Source: Methanospirillum stamsii (lineage in GTDB: Archaea; Halobacteriota; Methanomicrobia; Methanomicrobiales; Methanospirillaceae). Taken from it: 64,000 bases of DNA. The stretch's first letter is position 1. The number at the start of each line of letters is the position of its first letter. The DNA lies in assembly GCF_003173335.1 (NCBI RefSeq), contig NZ_QGMZ01000014.1, positions 62,001-126,000 of the forward strand, read 5' to 3'. Positions 8,186 through 16,565 of this stretch are shown piece by piece. Both the position numbers and the translations under genes were made by a program. Under the pieces are notes generated by a model, which did not search any database, was not told the origin of the DNA, and saw only the letters and a program-made list of their open reading frames with translations.

Positions 8186-8903
8186 CCTGTAACTTCCTCC
8201 GTATATATTCCAGTGCATCCCTGATAAATTCGGTTCCGGTATAATTGCTGAGTATGTCCGGGATCTCTTCTTCGGTTATTTCCTTACAAAACCGGGTGAT
8301 ATGAGGTATTGCCCGTGTTACTTCATCGATAACCGGAAGGGTACAGGTCCGGGTGGTCCGGGAGAGGGGATTGAGGTCAATGGCAATGACTGTTTTTCCC
8401 ATTTTAATCAGTGCCTCAGCCCGGTCTCCATCTTCAAGGGGCACCAGGATTACATCTGCTGAATACATTCCGTCGTGATGACAAAGACCACGGTCATGAT
8501 CAAGAGGAATGAACCTGGAGACTTCTCCGGAAAGGACTTTTACTCCGTGTTTTTCAAGGAGACGGGTAATTGAGTCAATTCGCTCTTCAGTCCGGTGAAA
8601 GAGGTTTACTTCAACTATTGATCCTGAGGCCTGTTGTAATGCTGCAATTGCTTCTGCTGCAAGAGCGGCAGTGTTGCCATTTACCGATATCACCGGATGC
8701 CTGGCAGAGAGGAGAAGGGCTGCAGCTATTTTTTCTGCCCGGAGCGCCGAGGGTGTTGAAGCCTCTCCAAGCAGGTAATCAAATGCTTCTCCTCTTCCAT
8801 GGGCGGTGAGGCCTTCAAGTGAGACGATTCCTGTTTTTGCACAGGTTGCAAGGTGTTCCCTGGTAACAAGAGAACGATATCGGGGGTGAGTTTTTGGAAT
8901 CAT
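8172..8903 (-). CDS. 4-phosphopantoate--beta-alanine ligase (phosphopantothenate synthetase, archaeal)
   Basis: 243 residues. It starts IPKTHPRYRSLVTREHL and has GLTAHGRGEAFDYLLGE near residue 32, both signatures of the archaeal phosphopantothenate synthetase family (former DUF137, COG1701). The enzyme joins 4-phosphopantoate and beta-alanine using ATP, replacing bacterial pantothenate synthetase and kinase. Directly upstream and overlapping by 4 nt is pantoate kinase, which makes its substrate, and coaBC precedes that, so three consecutive CoA pathway steps are encoded together. Confidence 0.92.
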   Translation of the reverse strand: MIPKTHPRYRSLVTREHLATCAKTGIVSLEGLTAHGRGEAFDYLLGEASTPSALRAEKIAAALLLSARHPVISVNGNTAALAAEAIAALQQASGSIVEVNLFHRTEERIDSITRLLEKHGVKVLSGEVSRFIPLDHDRGLCHHDGMYSADVILVPLEDGDRAEALIKMGKTVIAIDLNPLSRTTRTCTLPVIDEVTRAIPHITRFCKEITEEEIPDILSNYTGTEFIRDALEYIRRKLQDVLD

Positions 8904-9769
8904 GACAGATATTCTCCGTGTAATATTCTGGGTCCTCCGGGGGAGAGGGAAAGGCGGTATACATTGCCAAATCCGGACAGGATCTTTTCAGCATCTCTTC
9001 CGGTGGCAAACACGCCGTTCCCGAGCATTGTCATACTTGCAGGAATGCCATGTGCATCACATTTGAGAAGGATGTTTCGTACATCTTCAGTAATAAGTCC
9101 GGTCCCTTCGGCAAATTTCCGTGCAACGGTCATAAATTCATCAAGAGTTTTGGGTATTGTGGTGGGGTATGCTCGTTTAAATTTTTCTATCTGTTCCGGT
9201 GAACTGAGAACAGATGAGGTTTTTATCGGGCTGATGGTTATTGCAAATATTGATCTTGTATCCATTGTCCGGTATATTTCACCATCAGGTCCGGGTGTGA
9301 CCCGGACAACAAACCCCCCTCCCTGACACCCAGATACATCTCCAAGGCCTGATCGTTCCATGACCTCAAGCCGGTGTGCGAGTCGTGCACATTCATGCTC
9401 ATTCATTCCGAACTGAAATAACCGGTTTAATGCATGAGTTGCTCCAAGAAGAGCCGCAGCAGACATCCCGTATCCACATCCGATGGGAAGATGGCAGCAG
9501 GTGGTTATCGATGCCGAAACATCAAGAGCATCCAGAAGATTCATGATGATATTGGATGATTCAGCAATTTTGTTGGGCATTCCGGTTCTGTCAGTCTGAT
9601 AAACGTCCACAGATGAGACCGGGTTTCTTGATGCGGTAACTTTTACCCCTTCTGAAATAACAAGTCCGGCGCCACAACTACCTGACTCATCAGGATTTTC
9701 AGATATGACCGGAAGAAAATATCCGGAAATCTGGCCAGGACAAAATGCCACGACATGCGATGATCCCAT
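8900..9769 (-). CDS. Pantoate kinase (archaeal, GHMP superfamily)
   Basis: 289 residues. AFCPGQISGYFLPVI at the N-terminus and the GHMP ATP loop PIGCGYGMSAAALLGATHAL near residue 100 identify the GHMP superfamily. GLGDVSGCQGGGFVVR near 147 and the operon position match archaeal pantoate kinase (COG1829). It phosphorylates pantoate for the archaeal CoA route. It overlaps the phosphopantothenate synthetase gene by 4 nt and lies 2 nt after coaBC. Confidence 0.92.
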   Translation of the reverse strand: MGSSHVVAFCPGQISGYFLPVISENPDESGSCGAGLVISEGVKVTASRNPVSSVDVYQTDRTGMPNKIAESSNIIMNLLDALDVSASITTCCHLPIGCGYGMSAAALLGATHALNRLFQFGMNEHECARLAHRLEVMERSGLGDVSGCQGGGFVVRVTPGPDGEIYRTMDTRSIFAITISPIKTSSVLSSPEQIEKFKRAYPTTIPKTLDEFMTVARKFAEGTGLITEDVRNILLKCDAHGIPASMTMLGNGVFATGRDAEKILSGFGNVYRLSLSPGGPRILHGEYLS

Positions 9770-9771
9770 GG

Positions 9772-10911
9772 TTATAGGTGTTTTGTAACAATTCTCTGGA
9801 ATATTTGCCGGGCAATATCCTGTTTTAAACCGCTTATCCGGGTCTCTCCGGAATAATCAAGGAGTGTGTAATTACCCTCTTCAGTGCCCAGGTTCTCCGG
9901 AGTATTTGCAAGGACCATGGTGACACCTTTTTTTAGAAGTGCCTGTGCATCAGTAATAGAATCTTCTCCCAGTTTGAATCCGACAATGACCGGAATGGTC
10001 CCGAGAACACTGTCAAGAATCTTCGGAAGTGGTTTAAACCTGATTGTAACTTCCTGTCCGCTTAGAATTTTTCCTGGAACCTTTTCCGGAGCAAAATCTG
10101 AAATCGCTGCGGCACTGATATAAATGTCGGGCTTTTTTTCCTTGACGACTGATTGTACCGCCTGTTCCATGGATGCAGCGGTAGTGATCCGGATATTTTC
10201 ACAGAATGGTACATAATCACGATGGATAATGGTAACATCTGCTCCTAATCTGAATGCTTCGAGGGCAAGTTCCTGGCCCATGATACCAGATGATCGTGAG
10301 GTGAGAACCCGGATATCATCAACCGGCTCTTCACATCTGCCACTGGTGATGAGGACCTTTTTTCCTGATAACGGACTTTGGGAAAGAATACGTTCACACC
10401 AGAGTACTATTTCATCCTGGGCTACAATTTTTGCTTTTCCTTCTTCAATCTTTGGTCCGATAACTATGATTCCGGCATCTATGAGTGCATTCAGATTTTT
10501 TACGACCATCTGGTGACGAAACATTGCATGGTGCATGGCAGGGACAAGTGCTACCGGCATGTTTCTTCCAAGAGCTGTCGTTGCAAAGGTGGTTACCGGT
10601 GTATCGTCGATACCACAGGCTATTTTTGATATGGTATTTGCCGTACAGGGGGCGATTAACAGGAGGTCGGAAAACCCTTCGTCCCCACAGTATTCTACAT
10701 GTTCAACATGACCGGATATCCGGGTAATGGTATCTCTGCCGCTTGCGTAGGTCAGGGCATCAGGGTGGAGTATTGAGCAGGCAGCCTGGCTCATAACCGG
10801 CTGAACAATCGCCCCTTTTCTCCGGAGTGCATGGACCAGCTTAACGGTTTCAACCGCTGCAATACTACCGGTTACTCCGAGGACTATAGTTTTTCCAGAT
10901 AGATAACTCAT
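9772..10911 (-). CDS. coaBC: Bifunctional phosphopantothenoylcysteine decarboxylase / phosphopantothenate--cysteine ligase
   Basis: 379 residues, two domains. The N-terminal flavoprotein decarboxylase (CoaC) shows GVTGSIAAVETVKLVHALRR and the PAMHHAMF block near residue 124. The C-terminal CTP-dependent ligase (CoaB) starts near 182 with KKVLITSGRCEEPVDDIRVL and has SAAAISDFAPE near 265. It converts 4'-phosphopantothenate to 4'-phosphopantetheine. The start ATG overlaps the stop of the upstream Trm5/Tyw2-type gene by 4 nt. Confidence 0.95.
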   Translation of the reverse strand: MSYLSGKTIVLGVTGSIAAVETVKLVHALRRKGAIVQPVMSQAACSILHPDALTYASGRDTITRISGHVEHVEYCGDEGFSDLLLIAPCTANTISKIACGIDDTPVTTFATTALGRNMPVALVPAMHHAMFRHQMVVKNLNALIDAGIIVIGPKIEEGKAKIVAQDEIVLWCERILSQSPLSGKKVLITSGRCEEPVDDIRVLTSRSSGIMGQELALEAFRLGADVTIIHRDYVPFCENIRITTAASMEQAVQSVVKEKKPDIYISAAAISDFAPEKVPGKILSGQEVTIRFKPLPKILDSVLGTIPVIVGFKLGEDSITDAQALLKKGVTMVLANTPENLGTEEGNYTLLDYSGETRISGLKQDIARQIFQRIVTKHL

Positions 10912-11774
10912 GAAATTACCACATCAGTGACGGTATGTGTCTTTTTTGGGCCTATTTTTTTTATAATCCGGTGGGTGCACGACCCTTGCCTGTCTGAATC
11001 AGATAATATTTGTTTTATTTCGCCGGTGATATCTCCGATTCCGTGAACATGCAGCACCGTTCCGGATACTACATGTTTTAAGGCTAAAGAAAGAAAATCA
11101 GTGGCATTGTAATGGCCCATGTGTATCCGGTCATAGATACCTTTCATGTTTTCTCTGCAGTCTCCTTCTGATATCCTAATGTGAGATTCCAGGTTGTTTT
11201 CAATACAATTTGTACGGAGGTACCTGACTGATTCAGGATTGAGTTCAATTGCATGGACCTCTGCACCGGCTTTTGCAAGAGGAAGGGTAAAGTATCCGAT
11301 TCCGGCAAACATGTCACATACCTGTTCACCTTTTGAAACCATATGTGACACCCGGATTTTTTCTTCCCGGTTGCCCTGAGAGAACATTATTCGGGAAGGG
11401 TCCAGCCGGTAGATTATCCCAGCTTCCTTGAAGGTAACCTCTCCTGTTTCACCATAGAGAGGTTCGATGTCCGGGATCCGCATCTTACCGGTATGTCCTT
11501 TGTACCAGATGATTCCCCTAGGATTATATGTGATGATAACCTCGTCAATCAGGTCCGGACCTGGTTTTGGTCCATGAAAGGCGATGATATCTCCGATCCT
11601 TTGGTATCCCCTTTTTTTCCGTTTTCTATCCGGGAGGATGTGAGTAAAAGGATATCCGTCCTGGACTGGAATAAAGGCTGTATCATTCAGAACATAGGGT
11701 TTTCTGGTCGTATCTACCCAGTGTTCTGATAGAATGGATTTTATTTCTTTCGTGGGAACAGCCCGGACATTCAT
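10908..11774 (-). CDS. Trm5/Tyw2-family tRNA-modifying enzyme, probable Taw2
   Basis: 288 residues. The N-terminal part matches the Trm5/Tyw2 family, with FHGPKPG and the SRIMFSQGNREEK block near residue 128. The SAM fold has VCDMFAGIGYFTLPLAKAGA near 152 and AIELNPESVRYL. The catalytic-site motif reads RIHMGHYNA; Trm5 methyltransferases normally carry an N-L-P motif here, whereas Tyw2-type aminocarboxypropyl transferases do not, so the wyosine pathway enzyme acting on tRNA-Phe G37 is favoured. Trm5 remains possible. Cotranscribed with NMD3 and coaBC. Confidence 0.75.
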   Translation of the reverse strand: MNVRAVPTKEIKSILSEHWVDTTRKPYVLNDTAFIPVQDGYPFTHILPDRKRKKRGYQRIGDIIAFHGPKPGPDLIDEVIITYNPRGIIWYKGHTGKMRIPDIEPLYGETGEVTFKEAGIIYRLDPSRIMFSQGNREEKIRVSHMVSKGEQVCDMFAGIGYFTLPLAKAGAEVHAIELNPESVRYLRTNCIENNLESHIRISEGDCRENMKGIYDRIHMGHYNATDFLSLALKHVVSGTVLHVHGIGDITGEIKQILSDSDRQGSCTHRIIKKIGPKKTHTVTDVVIS

Positions 11775-11795
11775 GATCGGCAGGAATTATGCTGA

Positions 11796-12833
11796 TTATA
11801 CGACAAGGACTTTGTCTTCATCACGGATGATATGAACACGTTCTCCGGAATTGATAGTACGCCATGAAAGAACCGGAACCTCTTCTGTTTTCCCTGATTC
11901 TTCCTCCATCAGGCCAAGCGTTTCCCCATCCTGGTATACAACCAGCATCGGAATGCCGTCCCTGACTGACCCGATATATCTTGATTCGGTGGAGACCGGA
12001 ACAGTCCGGGGAATACCTGAAGCAAGATCAAGGTAACTGATAGTCTTACCTTCAGCCCCGAGAATCTCTCCATAGGTGCCTCTTATGAAAATGATGTCTC
12101 CTTTGGTATACCGGGGCAGCCGCACTGCATAAGTAATCCGGAAAAGTTTTTTACCTTCTTTCTCTCCGACAAGAGTTGGATGCAGGGAATATCGTCCTCC
12201 CATCTTTCTGGTAATATCACGTGATATCTGCTCACCAAGGGTCTGGGTGCCTACGATGATATCCAGTCCTTCTCTTCCCTCTTCCATCCGGGTGACAAAT
12301 GAAAGGCGTTCTCCCTGAAGTTGTAACTCCTCTTCTGCAAGATAGGCGATCCGTTTTGCCCGTTCCTGCTCTTCAGGTGTGGCTTTTCTTCCTTCAGCCC
12401 TGAGCTGTACAACACCCTGCCAGTAATTACCATGGTACCTGCTGCATCGGTCACAGGAGTCAAACTGCCAGAGTATTTCAACCATACAAGCGGTTTCAAC
12501 TTTTTCTTTATATAGTTCTCCGGTCACGGATATGTGCGCAAATGATCTGTTTTTACTATTTTCTTCGAGTCTGATATCCAACTGAGGTTTTCTGATATCC
12601 TCATGGAGATGAACTGCAGACAATGCTGCATCATATTCAAGGTCTTCGCGTGAGCGTTCGCAATCATTCCATCCGTTTTTATCACGCATGGAATTACAAT
12701 TCGGACATCTTACAAGAATTACCCGCCCATCACACCGGAACCATTCCATCTTTCCTGCGCGGCATTTTCCACAAATATCTCCTTCAGGAGAAGGGCCGCC
12801 ACATTTAGGGCAGATTGCTTGTTGTAAATCCAT
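11796..12833 (-). CDS. NMD3-family ribosome-associated protein
   Basis: 345 residues. The N-terminus has two zinc-binding CxxC pairs (CPKCGG, CGKC) plus CPNC and a later CDRC, the pattern of archaeal NMD3. The middle and C-terminal beta-rich regions (for example RLPRYTKGDIIFIRGTYGE) correspond to the eIF5A-like/SH3-like parts. In eukaryotes NMD3 is the 60S export adaptor; in archaea it probably acts in large-subunit maturation. It lies between DUF424 and the Trm5/Tyw2-type gene, with gaps of 14 and 21 nt. Confidence 0.9.
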   Translation of the reverse strand: MDLQQAICPKCGGPSPEGDICGKCRAGKMEWFRCDGRVILVRCPNCNSMRDKNGWNDCERSREDLEYDAALSAVHLHEDIRKPQLDIRLEENSKNRSFAHISVTGELYKEKVETACMVEILWQFDSCDRCSRYHGNYWQGVVQLRAEGRKATPEEQERAKRIAYLAEEELQLQGERLSFVTRMEEGREGLDIIVGTQTLGEQISRDITRKMGGRYSLHPTLVGEKEGKKLFRITYAVRLPRYTKGDIIFIRGTYGEILGAEGKTISYLDLASGIPRTVPVSTESRYIGSVRDGIPMLVVYQDGETLGLMEEESGKTEEVPVLSWRTINSGERVHIIRDEDKVLVV

Positions 12834-12847
12834 GAAAATTCATCTTC

Positions 12848-13141
12848 TTATAGTCTGATTATGGTTGCATAAGGGATTCCTTCTACAAATTTGCAGGATT
12901 CCCTGTCTATTGCACCATGTTCGATAGCAAGAGTGATACATCGCTCTCCAAACATGGTAATATTATCTGAAGTATCTAAGGCTCGTCTTATCTCTTCTTC
13001 ACTCGCCGGAGTATCACCAAAAAAAGCACTGGTAATGGATATTGAAACCGGCCCTTCATTCAGCGTCTTTCCAACAAGTTCACGGTCACATATTCCGACA
13101 ACTTCCCGGTTTTCAGCCGACCGGTGAATACGAAGTAACAT
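12848..13141 (-). CDS. DUF424 family protein
   Basis: 97 residues. The full length matches the small archaeal DUF424 family: N-terminal beta strand MLLRIHRSAENREVVGICD, GKTLNEG near residue 25 and the ITMFGERCITLAIEHGAID block near 60. Function is unknown. It repeatedly neighbours translation and ribosome genes in archaea, and here lies directly upstream of NMD3. Confidence 0.85.
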   Translation of the reverse strand: MLLRIHRSAENREVVGICDRELVGKTLNEGPVSISITSAFFGDTPASEEEIRRALDTSDNITMFGERCITLAIEHGAIDRESCKFVEGIPYATIIRL

Positions 13142-13186
13142 TCAGTATTAATCGGGTTATAGTGGGAGAAATACTTTTCAGATACT

Positions 13187-14017
13187 TTATATGGTAATAT
13201 CTATCCCATAGAATTTCTTCGGGCTTTCCACATGAATCCGGTACACATCTTCTTCGGTAATATGTCCCTGCTCAAGGTATCGGTTGGTAAACCGGGGGAC
13301 TGATTTTGGACCGATTACAGCACCGGGTCTGGAATTTTCATCCATATAATCACTTTCAAGGGTGAATGTTCTCTTTTGCCTGCAAAGTTCTGGTATTTGT
13401 TCCTGTTTTGCGATAATAGATGCAGAAAGCGGAGTATCAGGGCTGGCAAAATGCTTGATGACACGGCAGGGGTTCAACCCGGCTTTTTGTGCCATGGTAA
13501 TCATATCCTCACAGGGTCCGGTTTCAGCATGGACCTGGATGGCACAGGATTCATCCGCTGCAAGCGTAAATCCATGGGTAAGCACCTGGTTGGATAGTGC
13601 CAAAATTTTTTCAGATACTTCGTAATGGGGACGGCCACTTTTAAGTCCTATGGCCCTTCCTTCCTGGACATATTGTGCCGCCAGCGTGAGACCGCCAGCC
13701 ATTATGTCAGCGGCCTCTTCCGGGGTCATCCTTTCTGAAAGAACGGTTATTTCTGCCGGATGAACTCCGAGGAGGACAAAGGTTACAACACCGGTATCTT
13801 CGGTGATTTCTCTTGCAATCTCAAGGGTTTCATCAAATACTCCCCTAAAATCATCACCGGTAGTCGGATGAACACCTAGCGACCATGAAGGTTTTGTAAC
13901 CAGACAGATATGTGTCCCGCCTGCCCGTTTAAACTCCTTTATTGCCTCAATCCCTTTTCCATTCCGGGGATCGATATGGATATGATCATCAAGGATTGGA
14001 AATTTCTGCGTCTTCAT
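13187..14017 (-). CDS. TatD-like metal-dependent hydrolase (amidohydrolase superfamily)
   Basis: 276 residues. An N-terminal metal-binding HxH (LDDHIHIDPRNG), a conserved E/K/H framework with GRAIGLKSGRPHYEV near residue 120 and VHAETG near 178, and a C-terminal catalytic Asp region (LESDYMDEN near 229) show the TatD/TIM-barrel amidohydrolase fold. TatD relatives are DNases or tRNA/peptide hydrolases; the archaeal clade's substrate is not known to me. The first 29 nt overlap the end of mptD. Confidence 0.8.
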   Translation of the reverse strand: MKTQKFPILDDHIHIDPRNGKGIEAIKEFKRAGGTHICLVTKPSWSLGVHPTTGDDFRGVFDETLEIAREITEDTGVVTFVLLGVHPAEITVLSERMTPEEAADIMAGGLTLAAQYVQEGRAIGLKSGRPHYEVSEKILALSNQVLTHGFTLAADESCAIQVHAETGPCEDMITMAQKAGLNPCRVIKHFASPDTPLSASIIAKQEQIPELCRQKRTFTLESDYMDENSRPGAVIGPKSVPRFTNRYLEQGHITEEDVYRIHVESPKKFYGIDITI

Positions 14018-14342
14018 CCATCCACTCGATTCTCATCATGGGATATTCTCCTTCACGGGCAATACAGGCATGACAACTTGCCTGGTTTACCCGGACGGTA
14101 AGTTCGACATCAAACATCAGTCCGGAAAGTTCACTATATCCGAAGGAATTAGGAATCATGAGTTCTCTGTCCAGTCTGACAGATACATCTGTCATATATG
14201 GCTGCTGAATGTGCGCATTCTCTATTGCCTTCTCAAGTGACGATGCAGATTCGCGGGAGATTGGAGCCCCGACCCATTGATGATATAATGCTCCCAGTTT
14301 TATTCCTGCCTCAAAGGCTGCCCGTTCCCGGTCAGTAATCAT
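13989..14342 (-). CDS. mptD: Archaeal dihydroneopterin aldolase (tetrahydromethanopterin biosynthesis)
   Basis: 117 residues matching the MptD family (former DUF381): TDRERAAFEAGIKLGALYHQ near the N-terminus, KAIENAHIQQPYM mid-protein and NSFGYSELSGLMFDVELTVR. The enzyme cleaves 7,8-dihydroneopterin to 6-hydroxymethyl-dihydropterin in the H4MPT pathway. It is the first gene of a ten-gene minus-strand run. Its ATG lies about 27 nt from a TATA box centred near 14369, so the message is probably leaderless. Confidence 0.9.
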   Translation of the reverse strand: MITDRERAAFEAGIKLGALYHQWVGAPISRESASSLEKAIENAHIQQPYMTDVSVRLDRELMIPNSFGYSELSGLMFDVELTVRVNQASCHACIAREGEYPMMRIEWMDEDAEISNP

Positions 14343-14363
14343 ACATTCTCATGAGGGACATAG

Positions 14364-14375
14364 CTCTATATAAGG
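14364..14375. promoter_or_regulatory. Shared TATA box between mptD and purB
   Basis: CTCTATATAAGG reads as a TATA box on both strands. On the minus strand the mptD ATG (14342) lies at the expected transcription start distance (~27 nt), so a leaderless message is likely. On the plus strand purB would have a ~50-nt leader. Confidence 0.6.
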
Positions 14376-14448
14376 TTCCTCAGTTCTGCCTGGTAATGAA
14401 AATATAGAAATTCATATGGTTAACTATCATGGCATCCAATCTGTACGC

Positions 14449-15786
14449 ATGGCGATACATCCAATAGAATTTCGTTATGGAACCGAAGAAATGAAAGAGG
14501 TTTTCAGCGAAAACCATCGGTTCAATTCCATAATAAACGCAGAGATAGCACTTGCAAAAGCCGAAAGCACGGTCGGGATGATACCACAGGAAGATGCAGA
14601 CATGATAGAGGCACATGCAAAGGCTGCATCACTTGAGCGTTCAAAAGAGATTGAAAACGAGATTCACCATGATATGATGGCAGTTGTCCGTGCGGTATCT
14701 GAAGTATGTGGTCCGGCCGGAAGATGGATTCACTACGGGGCAACATCAAATGATATCCTTGATACTGCAACCGGACTTCAAATCCGGGATGCACTGGATA
14801 TTCTTGATGCAAAACTGAAATGCATTCTTCAGGTGTTGTTAAACCGTGCGGATAAAACAAAATATCTGGTCTGTATTGGGAGAACTCACGGGCAGCATGG
14901 GGTCCCTACAACGTATGGTCTTCGTTTTGCCATCTGGGCAAGTGAAATTGGAAGACATATTGAAAGACTTTCCCAGATGAGACCCCGGGTTTGTGTGGGA
15001 CAGCTGACTGGTGCTGTGGGGACACAGGCCGCACTTGGAGAAAAGGGGATTGAGATACAGGAACATATGATGAAATATCTTGATCTCTCATCCGTAGATG
15101 TATCAAACCAGATAATCCAGCGTGACCGGTATGCAGAATATTTTTGTTTCCTTGCAAATCTGGCAACAACCCTTGATAAGATAGGAGTTGAAATCCGGTC
15201 TTTGCAGCGGACAGAAATCGGAGAAGTGGAAGAGGCATTTGGTTCAAAGCAGGTAGGTTCCTCTACGATGCCACATAAGAGAAACCCGATCAAAAGTGAA
15301 CAGGTCTGCGGTCTTGCACGGATTGTCAGGTCAGCAGTTGAACCGGCGTTTCAGAACAATACCCTGTGGGATGAGCGGGATCTAACGAACTCTTCTCCGG
15401 AGCGTATTCTGTTTCCCGAAGCAACGATTCTTACAGATCATATTTTAAAAGTCATGACATCAGTGCTTGATGGGTTAAACCTGAGAGAAGACAGGATAAA
15501 ACAAAACCTTTCCATGCTCCATGGTATCAACATGGCAGAATCTGTCATGATAGAACTGACCCGGAAAGGAATGGCCAGGCAGGATGCCCATGAAATCATC
15601 AGGGAAAAAAGTATGGAAGCTCTCTCGGCCGGACAGTCCCTTGCATCACTTCTTGCAAAAACCCCTGAAATAACGAAATATATCAAACCCGCTGACATTG
15701 AAAAACTGCTCTCTCCGGAAGAATATATTGGAACATCAGTCCGGCAGGTCGAACGGGTAATAAAAAAATTATCCGTTTTTATCTAA
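14449..15786 (+). CDS. purB: Adenylosuccinate lyase
   Basis: 445 residues from ATG 14449 (MAIHPIEFRYGT); a longer frame from 14416 adds 11 residues without family support. The fumarase/aspartase superfamily signature GSSTMPHKRNPIKSE occurs near residue 278, with IHYGATSNDILDTATG near 98 and GRTHGQHGVPTTYGLR near 147 supplying the catalytic His regions. It catalyses two fumarate-releasing steps of purine synthesis (SAICAR and adenylosuccinate cleavage). Single transcription unit diverging from mptD. Confidence 0.96.
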   Translation: MAIHPIEFRYGTEEMKEVFSENHRFNSIINAEIALAKAESTVGMIPQEDADMIEAHAKAASLERSKEIENEIHHDMMAVVRAVSEVCGPAGRWIHYGATSNDILDTATGLQIRDALDILDAKLKCILQVLLNRADKTKYLVCIGRTHGQHGVPTTYGLRFAIWASEIGRHIERLSQMRPRVCVGQLTGAVGTQAALGEKGIEIQEHMMKYLDLSSVDVSNQIIQRDRYAEYFCFLANLATTLDKIGVEIRSLQRTEIGEVEEAFGSKQVGSSTMPHKRNPIKSEQVCGLARIVRSAVEPAFQNNTLWDERDLTNSSPERILFPEATILTDHILKVMTSVLDGLNLREDRIKQNLSMLHGINMAESVMIELTRKGMARQDAHEIIREKSMEALSAGQSLASLLAKTPEITKYIKPADIEKLLSPEEYIGTSVRQVERVIKKLSVFI

Positions 15787-15789
15787 AAA

Positions 15790-16317
15790 TCAGTTAAATA
15801 TTCCGGTATAAATGGAACCATACCGTTCAAATTTAAAGTCGGTCCGGGTGATTGGCTCAGTGGAAAAAATCCATTCTCCTTTTGGTTCAAGGTAATCAAT
15901 TGATGCGTAAGCATTTCCAATCTGCTTCCCGTCAGCATTGAAGAGGTTAAATGTGATGATTATGACATCAATGGTCTTGTCATCAAGGTTTTTTATCTCA
16001 CCTTTGATATATGCCTTATCCCGGGAAACCCGGTCTATATAGGTCTTCCTGATTGAGAGATTTACCTGGGTGTCTTCAGATGTTTCCACATAGCCGTAGG
16101 GCCGTGAGATATAACAGGTTCTGCCTCCGGAGTCTTCTTTTTCGATGGTATTCTGTATCCGGTAGTTTACTGAATCATATATCGGAAAACTTTTTCCTGC
16201 ATCTTCAATCGAAAAAACCTGGTCTGATACCACCGTACTTGTGCCAATATACATAAGGATGAGAAAAAGGGCTATTATAAAACAAAAAATAACTCCTTTC
16301 TCGGAGATGAATTTCAT
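15790..16317 (-). CDS. Membrane-anchored extracytoplasmic protein with FxLYD-like domain
   Basis: 175 residues. One N-terminal hydrophobic helix (residues ~8-27) serves as signal anchor. The C-terminal ~90 residues (AYIKGEIKNLDDKTIDVIIITFNLFNA region, then IGNAYASIDYLEPKGEW) follow the FxLYD/DUF3426 pattern of small beta-sandwich domains on prokaryotic envelopes. Function unknown. It converges on purB with a 3-nt gap and opens the group of surface proteins to its right. Confidence 0.65.
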   Translation of the reverse strand: MKFISEKGVIFCFIIALFLILMYIGTSTVVSDQVFSIEDAGKSFPIYDSVNYRIQNTIEKEDSGGRTCYISRPYGYVETSEDTQVNLSIRKTYIDRVSRDKAYIKGEIKNLDDKTIDVIIITFNLFNADGKQIGNAYASIDYLEPKGEWIFSTEPITRTDFKFERYGSIYTGIFN

Positions 16318-16565
16318 ATCTGTCCACCAATTCTCAATTTTTTATATTCATGCACCATACTACATCAACCATTTATGAAATAAATGTCTCATAGGTTTAC
16401 TATGCCAATAAGACTACCGATATATATTGTAGTTCTCCAATGAGTATAGGTATCTAATTCAGGCAGAATTTCAACACCAGAAAATTGAGAATTAATAGGA
16501 TAGTAATGTACCCTAATCGCATTGAACAGAATATCATTTAATCAGGGAAAATTTTCGGTTTATTC

